A stretch of 40,663 bases of DNA from Saprospiraceae bacterium (GCA_027488855.1 JAIYAV010000237.1:1-40663); one strand, 5' to 3'. Shown: positions 1-8,010, counted from the stretch's first letter. Made by a program: numbers and translations. Notes: generated by a model from the sequence alone, not told the origin.

Positions 1-912
1 ATGGATTTTGTGTCCATCGTAACCCCCAACCACGTGCATTTTGGCCCCGCTAAAATGGCATTGGAAAATGGCTTCCACGTGGTATGCGACAAACCCCTGG
101 CTTTCACCATGGAAGAGGCGCTGGAACTGGAAGCCCTGGTAGAAAAAACTGGCTTAATCTTTGCTCTCACCCACAACTACACCGGATACCCGATGGTGAA
201 ACAAGCCCGGGCCATGCTGCGCAACGGGGAATTGGGCAAAATCCGCAAAGTGGTGGTGGAATACCCCCAAGGCTGGCTTTCCCGCAAAGAGGAAGACACC
301 AATTACAAGCAGGCCATCTGGCGCACTGACCCTACACAGTCGGGCATCGCGGGTGCCATGGGCGACATTGGTACCCACGCTGAAAACCTGGCCGAATACA
401 TCACGGGCCTACAAATCACCGAAATGTGTGCCGACATCAGCACCTTTGTAGAAGGCCGCAAACTGGATGATGATGGTAACGTGCTGCTGCACTTTGACAA
501 TGGCGCCAAAGGCATCCTGCACGCCAGCCAAATTTCGGCAGGGGAAGAAAATGGACTGAACATCCGGGTGTATGGCGAAGAAGGGGGCTTGTACTGGCGT
601 CAGGAAGAGCCGAACACCCTTCTGGTAAGTCGCCTGGACAAACCCAAGGAAATTTACCGCCCGAAAATCACGCCACTCAGCCCCGAGGCGAATGCGCACA
701 TTCGAGTACCTGCGGGCCACCCGGAAGGCTACCTGGAGGCTTTTGCCAACATTTACCGCAACTTTGCCCTGGCTGTTCAAGCACGGATGGCGGGTGAAGC
801 CCCCGATCCCTTGCTCGATTTCCCATCGGTAAAGGATGGCGTACGCGGCATGCGCTTTATTGAAAAAGTGATTGAATCTGGTAAGTCCACTGCGAAGTGG
901 GTGAAATTTTAG
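1..912 (+). CDS. Gfo/Idh/MocA family oxidoreductase, 5' truncated by window edge
   Basis: Probable NAD(P)-dependent sugar or cyclitol dehydrogenase. The visible 303 residues begin inside the Rossmann domain: the GxGxxG nucleotide loop of the family is missing, so the ATG at base 1 is almost certainly internal and the real start lies to the left. Family features present are the VTPNHVH strand end near residue 10, the DKP motif near residue 30 (the EKP motif, whose lysine is catalytic), and a C-terminal half of the substrate-binding type with [13 protein letters not shown] around residues 120-133, which holds the conserved catalytic histidine region. The substrate cannot be read from sequence. 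It is followed by an inverted-repeat element and then a nucleotidyltransferase on the same strand. Family assignment is firm, specificity unknown. Confidence 0.9.
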   Translation: MDFVSIVTPNHVHFGPAKMALENGFHVVCDKPLAFTMEEALELEALVEKTGLIFALTHNYTGYPMVKQARAMLRNGELGKIRKVVVEYPQGWLSRKEEDTNYKQAIWRTDPTQSGIAGAMGDIGTHAENLAEYITGLQITEMCADISTFVEGRKLDDDGNVLLHFDNGAKGILHASQISAGEENGLNIRVYGEEGGLYWRQEEPNTLLVSRLDKPKEIYRPKITPLSPEANAHIRVPAGHPEGYLEAFANIYRNFALAVQARMAGEAPDPLLDFPSVKDGVRGMRFIEKVIESGKSTAKWVKF

Positions 913-917
913 TATAG

Positions 918-1046
918 TTGAGCAGGTTGAGGAGTTGAGAAGTTTAGGCTACCGCAGCGGGCCGGTCACTGAGCTTTCACTGAGCGAAGCCGAAGTGCAA
1001 GGATCGCTGCGGCAGCCTAAACTTCTCAACTTCTCAACTCCTAAAC
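918..1046. repeat. Intergenic inverted repeat, family A/B/C member 1
   Basis: Two arms of about 40 bases, rich in tandem GTTGAG-like words, end in a conserved core GGCTACCGCAGCG (left) and CGCTGCGGCAGCC (right). The inner 27 bases of each arm pair with one mismatch. The central spacer carries GAGCGAAGCCGAAG. Related elements lie at 14460-14594 and 17475-17572. It fills nearly all of the gap between the oxidoreductase and the nucleotidyltransferase. Confidence 0.8.
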
Positions 1047-1052
1047 TTTTTT

Positions 1053-1784
1053 ATGCGCGCCATCATCTTCGCCGCCGGTCTCGGTACCCGGCTTCGTCCC
1101 ATCACCAATAGCATTCCCAAGGCATTGGTGCCGATCAAAGGCCATCCCTTATTGGAAATTGCCATTTTGCGCCTCAAGGCCGCGGGGTGTCGAGACATCA
1201 TCGTGAACATCCACCATTTTGGCGAGCAAATCATCGATTTTTTACAAGCTAATGACCATTTTGGGATCAACATTCAAATCTCAGATGAGCGGGATTTGCT
1301 CCTGGATACGGGAGGGGGCTTGAAAAAAGCAGAATGGTTTTTGAAAGAGGAACCCTTTCTGGTGACCAATGCCGATGCGCTGACCAATCTCGATTTGCGG
1401 CAATTTTATCAAACTCATTTACAAAACGATGCCTTGGCAACCTTGGCGGTGCGCCAGCGGGAGAGTTCGCGGTATTTTTTGTTCAACCCGGGGGGGGAAT
1501 TGTGCGGCTGGAGCAATGTAAAAACGGGGGAGACCCGCTTGTCGCGCAATGAGCCCGACTTAAAGCCCTGGTGCTTCAGCGGCATTCATGCGATCAGCCC
1601 ACAGATTTTTGATTTTTTCCCGGCGGAGGACTCGGTTTTTTCCATCATTGATACTTATTTGAGTGCGGCGGTAAGTGAACGGATTGTGGCTTATCCGCAT
1701 GATGGGGACATTTGGATGGATGTGGGGAAGATTCCGCAGTTGGAGTTGGCGGAGGGGGTTTTGGAGGCGGTGTTGCCGCGATAG
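1053..1784 (+). CDS. Nucleotidyltransferase (sugar-1-phosphate, MurU-like)
   Basis: Transfers a nucleotide to a sugar 1-phosphate. The N terminus has the pyrophosphorylase signature: AAGLGTRLRP at residues 7-16 followed by PKALVPI at about 23-29, which bind the nucleotide triphosphate. A later TNADALTNLD segment near residues 105-114 holds the metal-binding aspartate. The length of 243 aa, with no C-terminal hexapeptide or cupin domain, fits the MurNAc-1-phosphate uridylyltransferase (MurU) and mannose-1-phosphate guanylyltransferase-like short class. No AmgK-type sugar kinase lies next to it here, so a role in cell-wall recycling is only a suggestion. The ATG directly follows the right arm of the upstream repeat, and there is no clear ribosome binding site. 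Confidence 0.85.
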   Translation: MRAIIFAAGLGTRLRPITNSIPKALVPIKGHPLLEIAILRLKAAGCRDIIVNIHHFGEQIIDFLQANDHFGINIQISDERDLLLDTGGGLKKAEWFLKEEPFLVTNADALTNLDLRQFYQTHLQNDALATLAVRQRESSRYFLFNPGGELCGWSNVKTGETRLSRNEPDLKPWCFSGIHAISPQIFDFFPAEDSVFSIIDTYLSAAVSERIVAYPHDGDIWMDVGKIPQLELAEGVLEAVLPR

Positions 1785-1856
1785 TTCAGCGTTCCATTGA
1801 GACAAAAACCTCCACATCCATAACGGCTTCACCGACGTAACCACGAGAGCGACTAT

Positions 1857-2960
1857 TTACCCATTGTTTTTTTGCATAATAATGGACAGAATCCGTTGGT
1901 CAATCACCGGGTGTACGGATTTGATAACTCTGGAATAATAAATCTCGCCGTCTGAATTGAAAAATAACTGGAATTTACCAGTTGAAGAATGCAGATCACT
2001 TTCACGCAGTTGAGGAGGAATTTCCAGCTTGCTATGAATAAACCTGAGCAGGCCTGAAGAGCCTTCTGGAAAACTATAACCAGTTTGGTGGTATTCTGAA
2101 TAGGTAACTAATGGATGTCGCTCATTTTCCATAACCCACCGTTTAAGATTAAAAACAAATTTGGCAAAAACGATGCGTATTTGGTTGCAGCCACCGGAGT
2201 CACTTTTGACCCAATAAATAGGTTTGAGCAAGCGTATGGTAGAAGTAGTAAGTCTTTTATCTAGGTTCTCCAAAATTTGAATAGAATCCAGATACCCATT
2301 AAGATTAATCACACCTCGCAAAATTAAAGTGTCCTTAATACTTATCTTTTTTTCCAGTTTGGCTGGAATTTTCATATTAAAGATCATGTGTTTGGATAGG
2401 GCTTTGGCTTGACCGGGATAGTCTAAAAAGTCGCCTATTGGGGTCACACGTCCATAGTCATAAGGTCTTCGCCTAAAACCAATAAGCTTATAATATTGTA
2501 AAGAATCTAGATTGCGGCTTTGGCTACTCCAAAATAATTCCGCATAAATTCTGGCGTCGATTTTATAGGCTTGCTCTGAAGTTGTGCCTGAGTTGTTGGA
2601 CTGATTTCCGGGTAACCAATGATTGGGCACCTGGGATAAAGCCACCAACAATTGCTTCGCTAATGGAGCATCACAACAGTTCACAATCCCATAACCACTT
2701 ACGTTTCCAGTGTAATCAATACTCAGGTAAATTTGAGCGCGTGAAATAGGTGTTGTAGAGACCTCAGCCCAATTGATCTTGGAGCGCAAGAAGTTGGTAA
2801 AAGTTTCTTCACTACAAGCTATTTGTTCAGATAAATAGATGCTGCCTGTTTCACAGTTTGGCCAAATGGGATAATGGAGTTCTCGGTCGGGATAAAAATT
2901 AGTTTGAGCGGACGAGATGGTGGTGCAGATCAGAAGGAATATAATGAGTTTCGTTTTCAT
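1857..2960 (-). CDS. Secreted protein with degenerate TonB-C-like repeats
   Basis: This 367-aa protein opens with a typical signal peptide (MKTKLIIFLLICTTISSAQ), cleaved near residue 19. The mature part resembles TonB C-terminal domains more than once. Near residues 31-62 a segment reads like the linker seen in Bacteroidota TonB proteins (YPIWPNCE, then CSEETFTNFL). The last 70 residues have the pattern FPEG, LLRFIHSKLEIPPQLRE, FNSDGEIYYSRVIKS and IDQRILSIIM. It lacks the transmembrane anchor and proline stretch of true TonB, and it stops soon after the last helix, about 20 residues short of a normal TonB-C end. It may be a periplasmic or surface protein of unknown role. The domain resemblance is my reading, not a search result. 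Confidence 0.6.
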   Translation of the reverse strand: MKTKLIIFLLICTTISSAQTNFYPDRELHYPIWPNCETGSIYLSEQIACSEETFTNFLRSKINWAEVSTTPISRAQIYLSIDYTGNVSGYGIVNCCDAPLAKQLLVALSQVPNHWLPGNQSNNSGTTSEQAYKIDARIYAELFWSSQSRNLDSLQYYKLIGFRRRPYDYGRVTPIGDFLDYPGQAKALSKHMIFNMKIPAKLEKKISIKDTLILRGVINLNGYLDSIQILENLDKRLTTSTIRLLKPIYWVKSDSGGCNQIRIVFAKFVFNLKRWVMENERHPLVTYSEYHQTGYSFPEGSSGLLRFIHSKLEIPPQLRESDLHSSTGKFQLFFNSDGEIYYSRVIKSVHPVIDQRILSIIMQKNNG

Positions 2961-2986
2961 CCAGGTAGGAGGTTAGTGTACATTGA

Positions 2987-3067
2987 CCAGTTATTGACGA
3001 GCTTGTGGATTTGGGTATTCACAAGGATGATATTGTGTTGGCTTTTCAAGAAGCTTTGCCTGTTTAA
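2987..3067 (+). pseudogene. XisI-like C-terminal remnant
   Basis: A 26-codon open stretch ending in TAA encodes IDELVDLGIHKDDIVLAF plus a few residues, which closely matches the C-terminal motif of the XisI family (fdxN element excision controlling factor), usually written as ELVEAGIPKEDIVLAFH. An in-frame TGA lies directly upstream and no rest of the gene is visible, so this is a decayed 3' fragment. XisH/XisI genes are common mobile accessory genes in cyanobacteria and Bacteroidota. Confidence 0.5.
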
Positions 3068-3093
3068 GATGTCTTCATTCTGTATGCAACCGC

Positions 3094-3264
3094 TCAGTGT
3101 GATACAATAGGCACGACAAAGCCATTTTCAGTCAGCAATAACGCGTCTCGAAATCCTAATTTTTGGGTTTCAAGACCCAACAATATGACATCTTCCACTC
3201 TTTGTCCTTGATGTAATAAATCGAGTGCTTCAGTGGTTTTCATTGGTTTTGCCATTGGATTCAT
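3094..3264 (-). CDS. Small ORF of unknown function (56 aa)
   Basis: A short reading frame starts with MNPMAKPMKTTEALDLL and ends FVVPIVSH. Three in-frame ATG codons near the front (3264, 3255, 3243) leave the start uncertain. The amphipathic N-terminal helix and ordinary composition look protein-like, but I recognise no family. It sits between the XisI remnant and the toxin gene, so it may be a small orphan antitoxin or another decayed gene end. No ribosome binding site was seen. Confidence 0.3.
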   Translation of the reverse strand: MNPMAKPMKTTEALDLLHQGQRVEDVILLGLETQKLGFRDALLLTENGFVVPIVSH

Positions 3265-3321
3265 CTTTATCGATCTTAAAAATCTGTAGAAACTTGTACT
3301 GCTTGGCTTTTGTTAATGACC

Positions 3322-3647
3322 CTATTTGACACTTTTAATCGTCTTCTCGGGTGGTTCCTTATCATGTCTAATCCTCAATACTTCAACTTCGTTTTATCCA
3401 TGAAAATACTGAATAGAATCTTAAAAGACCATTTTTTGGTATATCGAACGGGTGAATCCTCACCTTCGGTTCCAGAGAGAATTGGCTTACGATGCGGGAA
3501 ATTTTGAAGCTTTTGAGCTGAATCGACAATCCCTTTACGCACTTTTTTTGCTACTTTAGGTGATGCGGTCTTTTGATAATAGTCTGAGATATCTTTTAAG
3601 TCACGACGAGCTTTTTTGCCGAAAATGACTTTGAAAATAGTTACCAT
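3322..3647 (-). pseudogene. RelE/ParE family toxin, frameshifted near the 3' end
   Basis: The intact frame (3375-3647) encodes 90 aa with ParE-type features: KKARRDLKDISDYY in the first helix, a central LSGTEGEDSPVRYTKK strand pair, and FKILFSIF. It then leaves the family pattern and stops as MDKTKLKY. In the next frame the DNA continues NEVEVLRIRHDKEPPEKTIK and stops at 3322, which is exactly the missing last strand (VLRIRH) of ParE/RelE toxins. One extra A in the AAAA run of GATAAAACG (minus strand) would restore a continuous toxin of normal length ending at 3322. The gene overlaps the antitoxin by 7 bases. It is either an inactivated toxin, a truncated variant or a sequencing indel. Confidence 0.8.
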
Positions 3648-3934
3648 TCCTCCATTTCTTTTTTCAAATCTTCAAGGGAAATATATTCCCCTCTACGAAT
3701 TTCAGCTATACTTTCCTTTAGGTCTTCCATCAATTCTTCTTCAGTCATTTGTTTCCAGGGGCCAGACTCAGCATGCTTAGCGATGACAGCTACTAACTCG
3801 GGATCATCCTCTTCCTCTTCTTCCTCCTCTTCCATATCAGCCTCCGTCATTACATCATAAACCATCCTTAGCAAACGCTCGTCCGCCAGATCAATCCGCT
3901 GGTGCAATTCTTCCCTTATTTGTGCTAAGCTCAT
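3641..3934 (-). CDS. Antitoxin of the ParE-type pair (97 aa)
   Basis: Acidic antitoxin partner of the downstream toxin. The start is placed at the ATG at 3934 (MSLAQIREELHQRIDLADERLL) because an AGGA sits about 5 bases upstream. An upstream in-frame ATG at 4003 would add a hydrophobic stretch that does not fit the family. Features are an N-terminal helix of the type seen in Bacteroidota addiction-module antitoxins, a run of eight glutamates near residue 36, and a C-terminal helix ending ISLEDLKKEMEEW that is likely to wrap the toxin. Its TAA overlaps the toxin ATG, indicating translational coupling. In such modules the antitoxin usually represses its own promoter; no DNA-binding motif is obvious here. 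Confidence 0.7.
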   Translation of the reverse strand: MSLAQIREELHQRIDLADERLLRMVYDVMTEADMEEEEEEEEDDPELVAVIAKHAESGPWKQMTEEELMEDLKESIAEIRRGEYISLEDLKKEMEEW

Positions 3935-4081
3935 TTTTCCTTTTTTTACGGAAATAAAAATAAACATTATTCCAACAAGAATCAAGGTAAAGGGGTGCAT
4001 CAATATCCCATCAACCAGCGCGGCTCCAACATTAGTGGATTTGGAGATTAGTGCGGAGGCAGTTGTTTGCGTGAGAGAATA

Positions 4082-4135
4082 TTTCTCGGTTGTAACCGAG
4101 AAAAGTTATGATATTTCTCGGTTACAACCGAGAAA
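4082..4135. repeat. Twin 22-bp palindromes
   Basis: Two perfect hairpins at 4082-4103 and 4114-4135 each have the 10-base arms TTTCTCGGTT/AACCGAGAAA. Their two-base loops are GT and AC, so the two copies are exact reverse complements of each other. They lie between the stop of the 196-aa gene and the antitoxin start, both on the minus strand, about 150 bases upstream of the antitoxin. They could be a protein-binding site pair, the remnant of a repeat element, or a 3' end structure; there is no T-tract. Confidence 0.85.
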
Positions 4136-4136
4136 A

Positions 4137-4727
4137 TTAAAAACCAGCCCATTTTTTATACCCCTCATACCGATAATACTTCGGTCTCGAATCCAACCGT
4201 AAATGCAACCAAGACACCCCCAAACCCGCCGTACTCAGCCACAGCGGTTGCTCATTCAAACCCGCACCATACAATTCACCGACCCTTTTCCAAAATTGAT
4301 CCTGCTGTGCCGCCGGGGCACGCCGTACAAATTGAGCCAGATGCGCGTAACAACTTGCATCGCCAATCGGCGTAGGTACCAGCAAATGGGCGTCTTTGCC
4401 CAGGTTTAAAAAATCTACGGCTGCTTTATCTGTAGCAAAATATTCCTGAAAAGCGCTTTGATCTGGAATGATGTGGCGCAAAGGTGCGCTATTGACGACG
4501 ACAAATTCGAAGGGAAGACTGGTTTGAGCTTTGGTCATTGGCGCTACCTCCCAATAGAAGGCTTCAAAAGGGATTTCGGCGAGGAATGTGTTGAAATAGC
4601 TGCGGAAAGGGGTGGAATTTTGCCAGTATTGAACCACTTGGGCGAAGGATAGAGGCTCGTCTTTCTCATTGATTTGGAATTGGAGCGTCGTACTGTGAGG
4701 TTGAACTAAAGGGTAAGCTTGCCACAT
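4137..4727 (-). CDS. Conserved hypothetical protein (possibly DUF6940)
   Basis: A soluble 196-aa protein with no signal peptide or membrane segment. It is rich in aromatic residues, with LSFAQVVQYWQNSTPFRSYF near residues 25-45, PFEAFYWEVAP near 54, a segment around VVVNSAPL at about 77, and GLGVSWLHLRLDSRPKYYRY at the C terminus. This set resembles the small DUF6940 family found in cyanobacteria and Bacteroidota, but I give that name from memory with limited confidence. Function is unknown. The stop codon abuts the twin palindromes, and a large inverted repeat lies upstream of the start. Confidence 0.6.
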   Translation of the reverse strand: MWQAYPLVQPHSTTLQFQINEKDEPLSFAQVVQYWQNSTPFRSYFNTFLAEIPFEAFYWEVAPMTKAQTSLPFEFVVVNSAPLRHIIPDQSAFQEYFATDKAAVDFLNLGKDAHLLVPTPIGDASCYAHLAQFVRRAPAAQQDQFWKRVGELYGAGLNEQPLWLSTAGLGVSWLHLRLDSRPKYYRYEGYKKWAGF

Positions 4728-4770
4728 ATTTTATTAGCTTCAAGGGATACAGTGAAAGGCGTAAGAGTAG

Positions 4771-4951
4771 CCAAAGCGACAACAATAGCAGCGCGGATGA
4801 CGCGGATTTGGCGGATTTACGCGGATTTTCTTTCGCCTGTGGCAAAAGTTTTTTAGCCACGAATCACACCCCATCACGCCGAAGGCGGGATAAAAATCCG
4901 CGTAAATCCGCTTTATCCGCGTCATCCGCGTTGCTATTGTTGTCGCTTTGG
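4771..4951. repeat. 181-bp inverted-repeat element with 59-bp arms
   Basis: Left arm 4771-4829 and right arm 4893-4951 pair with only four mismatches over 59 bases. Outer ends are CCAAAGCGACAACAATAGCA and its complement, and the inner part is a periodic run of CGCGGAT/GCGGAT words. The 63-bp centre holds GTGGCAAAAG and GCCACGAATCAC. No coding frame in it is credible. It is a non-coding MITE-like or REP-like element between the 196-aa gene and the E1 dehydrogenase. Confidence 0.85.
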
Positions 4952-5000
4952 AAAATACTTTTAGCCAATTTATTTCAAACCATTAGGCCGCAATCACCCC

Positions 5001-7001
5001 TCAATACCCAATCAACTTCTTCAACTTCTCCCCAAATCTTCCCACGGGCAAAAACTGCTTTTCCAAGGAACCTGCAAACGGAATCGGCGTATCCAGCGCC
5101 GCCTCCCGCATCACGGGCGCATCCAGGTATTCGAACAAATGCTCAGAAATGTGCGCCGCAATTTCCCCACCAATGCCACCCACCAGGGTATCTTCATGCA
5201 GGATGATCACCTTGTTGGTTTTGCGTACACTCGTTTCAATGGTTTCATAATCGAGAGGGAGCAAAGTCCGCAAGTCGATGATTTCCGCATCGATGCCCAA
5301 TTCTGCGATCACTTTTTGTGCCCAAAGTACACCCATGCCGTAAGTCACCACGGTCAGGGCTTTGCCTTCGCGCACCACCCGGGCTTTGCCAATTTCTACC
5401 GTGTAATAGTCATCAGGAATGGCTTCACTCAGGCTGCGGTACAAGGCCTTGTGTTCGAAATACATTACCGGATTGGGGTCTTCGAAGCTGGCCAGCAATA
5501 ATCCTTTGGCATCGTAAGGTGTAGCCGGATACACCACTTTTAATCCTGGCGTATGAAAAAACCAGGCCTCATTGCTTTGGGAATGGAAAGGCCCTGCACT
5601 CGTACCCGCGCCGCAAGGCATCCTCACTACCACGTCTGCATTGGCACCCCAGCGGTAGTGGAGTTTGGCCAGGTTGTTGATGATTTGGTTGAAGCCGCAG
5701 GTCACAAAATCAGCAAATTGCATTTCGACCATCGCCTTGTAGCCCTTCAGACTCAAGCCTAGGGCGGCACCCACGATGGCACTTTCACACAGCGGTGTAT
5801 TGCGCACCCGCTCCTTGCCAAATTGGGCCACAAAACCGTCCGTGATTTTGAAAACCCCGCCGTAATCGGCAATGTCCTGGCCCATCAGGATGAGCTTATC
5901 GTGTTTTTCCATGGCCTGCCGGAGGCCATCGGATAGGGCGTCGACAAATCGTTTGTCAGTTTTTTGCTCGGTCTTTGGAGTCGTAATCTGAGGCACATAG
6001 GGTGCGTACACATCGGCCAACTCCTCAGTCAGCTCGTTTTGTGGGTCACCTTCCTCAAAGGCATGTTGCAAACCCGCTTCGATGTGTTTTTTCCACTTGG
6101 TTGTCAACTCTTTCTTACTTGCTTCGGTCAGCAACCCTTCTTCCATCAAAAAGCGCTCGTAATTGCTCAGCGGGTCGCGCAAGGCCCAGTGATCCATCAG
6201 CGCTTTGGGCACGTACTTGGTGCCTGAAGCTTCCTCGTGGCCCCGCATGCGGAAGGTCATACATTCCAGGAGTACGGGTTCGGGGTTTTCGCGCATGGAT
6301 TGAGCCAGTTCGGACACCGTGCGGTACACCTCCAGGATGTTGTTGCCATCGATGGTCAAGGCTTTCATGCCGTAGCCGATGCCTTTGTCGGCCAATTGGG
6401 CGCAACGGTATTGTTCGGTGGGTGGCGTGGACAAGCCGTACCCATTGTTTTCAATCAAAAAAATCACCGGCAATTGCCACACGGCGGCTACATTGAGCGC
6501 TTCGTGGAATTCCCCTTCGCTGGTGGCACCATCGCCGGTAAAGGCCAGACTGACCCGACCTTCGCCCGAGAGTTTGTGCGCCAAACCTACACCAGCCGCC
6601 AGCGAAAGTTGTGGCCCCAGGTGGGAGATCATGCCTACAATATGGTGCTCCAAAGTGCCGAAGTGGAAAGAACGATCCCGCCCCTTGGTATAACCGGAAT
6701 ACTTGCCTTGCCACTGCGCAAACAAACGGTCAAAAGGTACCTCGCGCCCGGTGAATACCCCCAAATTGCGGTGCATGGGAAAGATCATTTCATCGGGTAG
6801 CAGAGCCAGTGTAGCCCCAACCGAAATGGCTTCCTGACCAATGCCGGAAAACCATTTGCTCACTTTGCCTTGGCGAAGTAACTTGAGCATCTTATCTTCG
6901 ATCAGGCGAGGATAAAGGAGCTGGTTGTACAGGCTGAGCAGTAACTCGTCAGAAAAGCCTGCGCGGTTGAAAACCATCTGGTCTACAGCGGCATCTTGCA
7001 T
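5001..7001 (-). CDS. 2-oxo acid dehydrogenase E1, fused alpha and beta subunits
   Basis: Thiamine diphosphate-dependent decarboxylase component of a branched-chain 2-oxo acid or pyruvate dehydrogenase complex, acting in the cytoplasm with E2 and E3 encoded elsewhere. The alpha half (residues 1 to about 330) carries the cofactor motif GDGATSEGEF at 156-165 with ENN at 184-186. The beta half starts near residue 345 (TDKRFVDALSDGL) and includes a transketolase-type pyrimidine domain and the C-terminal domain to residue 666. The two halves, separate genes in many bacteria, are joined by a short threonine/lysine-rich linker, a common arrangement in Bacteroidota. Sequence style fits the 2-oxoisovalerate type better than the classical pyruvate type, but the substrate is not certain. 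It is transcribed divergently from the GNAT gene. Confidence 0.9.
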   Translation of the reverse strand: MQDAAVDQMVFNRAGFSDELLLSLYNQLLYPRLIEDKMLKLLRQGKVSKWFSGIGQEAISVGATLALLPDEMIFPMHRNLGVFTGREVPFDRLFAQWQGKYSGYTKGRDRSFHFGTLEHHIVGMISHLGPQLSLAAGVGLAHKLSGEGRVSLAFTGDGATSEGEFHEALNVAAVWQLPVIFLIENNGYGLSTPPTEQYRCAQLADKGIGYGMKALTIDGNNILEVYRTVSELAQSMRENPEPVLLECMTFRMRGHEEASGTKYVPKALMDHWALRDPLSNYERFLMEEGLLTEASKKELTTKWKKHIEAGLQHAFEEGDPQNELTEELADVYAPYVPQITTPKTEQKTDKRFVDALSDGLRQAMEKHDKLILMGQDIADYGGVFKITDGFVAQFGKERVRNTPLCESAIVGAALGLSLKGYKAMVEMQFADFVTCGFNQIINNLAKLHYRWGANADVVVRMPCGAGTSAGPFHSQSNEAWFFHTPGLKVVYPATPYDAKGLLLASFEDPNPVMYFEHKALYRSLSEAIPDDYYTVEIGKARVVREGKALTVVTYGMGVLWAQKVIAELGIDAEIIDLRTLLPLDYETIETSVRKTNKVIILHEDTLVGGIGGEIAAHISEHLFEYLDAPVMREAALDTPIPFAGSLEKQFLPVGRFGEKLKKLIGY

Positions 7002-7023
7002 GGTAATTTGGTTAGGTACGGGC

Positions 7024-7031
7024 CAAAAGTA
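7024..7031 (-). promoter_or_regulatory. Putative -7 element for the E1 gene
   Basis: TACTTTTG on the minus strand matches the Bacteroidota -7 consensus TAnnTTTG and lies 22 bases upstream of the E1 ATG. No good TTTG -33 box was found at the expected distance, so support is moderate. Confidence 0.4.
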
Positions 7032-7059
7032 CGATAAGTCTGATAAAAAATTGGTGTTT

Positions 7060-7584
7060 ATGCTAAGGATTGAACGGGTTTTGCCCCAGGATATTTTGAC
7101 CCTGCAAAGGGTGGTGGAAGAAACATATTTGCCTTATTTTCGCTACCTCTGGCACGATGAGGGGACGGCTTATTTGGGGTACATCAACAACTTGGAGGTG
7201 TTGGAACAACATTTGGCCAACCCGAGGCACCATTATTATTTTGCGAGGTTGGAGGATGATACCATTGCGGGTTACCTGAAACTTATTTTTGAGGCACCAA
7301 TCCCTGATACCTCATTTAGCAACGCGGTCTCTTTGGATAAAATTTACCTGACTGAAGCAGCAAAGGGGAAGGGAATCGGAAGATTATTGATGGAATTTGC
7401 AGACGAGCAAGCACAGCAGGCCAAGGCGGAGTATTTGTGGCTGCGGGTAATGGATAGCAACGCGTACAATCTGGATTTTTATGTAAAAAATGGGTACAGG
7501 ATTCTTTACAAACGTTGGCTGGAATTGCCTAACATTAAACATGAGTATCGGGGAATTTTTACGATGATAAAAAGGTTAACCTAA
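7060..7584 (+). CDS. GNAT family N-acetyltransferase
   Basis: A 174-aa acetyltransferase that uses acetyl-CoA. The start is set at the ATG at 7060 (MLRIERVLPQDILTLQRV), since the longer in-frame extension runs back into the divergent E1 gene. The acetyl-CoA binding motif A is AAKGKGIGRLLMEFADEQA around residues 108-126, in the form Q/RxxGxG/A, preceded by the strand LDKIYLTEAA. The C-terminal part contains AYNLDFYVKNGYRI, the usual GNAT motif B helix and turn. The closest style is spermidine/protein-type acetyltransferases (LPYFRYLWHDEG), but the acceptor cannot be deduced. Confidence 0.88.
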   Translation: MLRIERVLPQDILTLQRVVEETYLPYFRYLWHDEGTAYLGYINNLEVLEQHLANPRHHYYFARLEDDTIAGYLKLIFEAPIPDTSFSNAVSLDKIYLTEAAKGKGIGRLLMEFADEQAQQAKAEYLWLRVMDSNAYNLDFYVKNGYRILYKRWLELPNIKHEYRGIFTMIKRLT

Positions 7585-7623
7585 AAATATTGCCGGAAAA
7601 TTATTTTTATTAAGCCCAAGCAA

Positions 7624-7631
7624 TACATTTG
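7624..7631 (+). promoter_or_regulatory. Putative -7 element (TACATTTG)
   Basis: TACATTTG matches the Bacteroidota TAnnTTTG -7 box and ends 29 bases before the ATG at 7661. The -33 region is T-rich but lacks an exact TTTG. It would drive the two small membrane paralogues. Confidence 0.45.
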
Positions 7632-7660
7632 CGCAAAATTGTAACAACTAAATCAATATA

Positions 7661-8002
7661 ATGGAAAAACAACCAGACGAAGCCCAAATCAAGGAGTGGC
7701 TTACTTATGCCAGTTCACTTTATCAAAATGATAAAAACAATTATGAAGTGCAAGAAGCACTTAAAGCCCGTGGAGCAAGTGAACCTTGGGTTTCCCTGAT
7801 CCAATCCAGAGCACTCGAAGCTTACGAATCCAGCGAAAAAAAAGGTGGAGGTTGGGCTATGCTGATCGGAATTGGTATGGTTCTTTTGGGTATAATTCTG
7901 ACCTTCGTTTCTTCAGAAGGAGGGGGCATGCGCATCTTTTATGGCTTGATGATTGTTGGTGCGATCAACTTTTTTAGAGGGGTAGCACAACGTTTGTCCT
8001 AA
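7661..8002 (+). CDS. Small membrane protein with helical N-terminal domain, paralogue 1
   Basis: A 113-aa protein whose first 60 residues are soluble and helical (IKEWLTYASSLYQNDKNNY, then VQEALKARGASEPWVSLI). Two transmembrane helices follow, around residues 67-83 (GWAMLIGIGMVLLGIIL) and 90-105 (MRIFYGLMIVGAINFF). The next gene has the same plan and a matching N-terminal motif, so the two form a tandem pair that probably arose by duplication. I recognise no named family. The repeated short helical module may be a protein-interaction domain facing the cytoplasm. Confidence 0.7.
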   Translation: MEKQPDEAQIKEWLTYASSLYQNDKNNYEVQEALKARGASEPWVSLIQSRALEAYESSEKKGGGWAMLIGIGMVLLGIILTFVSSEGGGMRIFYGLMIVGAINFFRGVAQRLS

Positions 8003-8010
8003 CCACAATT

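Noticed and set aside
1786-1852. Protein-like minus-strand fragment (GYVGEAVMDVEVFVSMER then stop) downstream of the TonB-C-like gene
   Set aside because: Too short, without a start, and no family recognised; could be a gene end but cannot be supported.
6237-6800. 187-codon plus-strand frame opposite the E1 dehydrogenase
   Set aside because: The opposite strand encodes a full, motif-complete E1 protein; the antisense frame shows no domain pattern.
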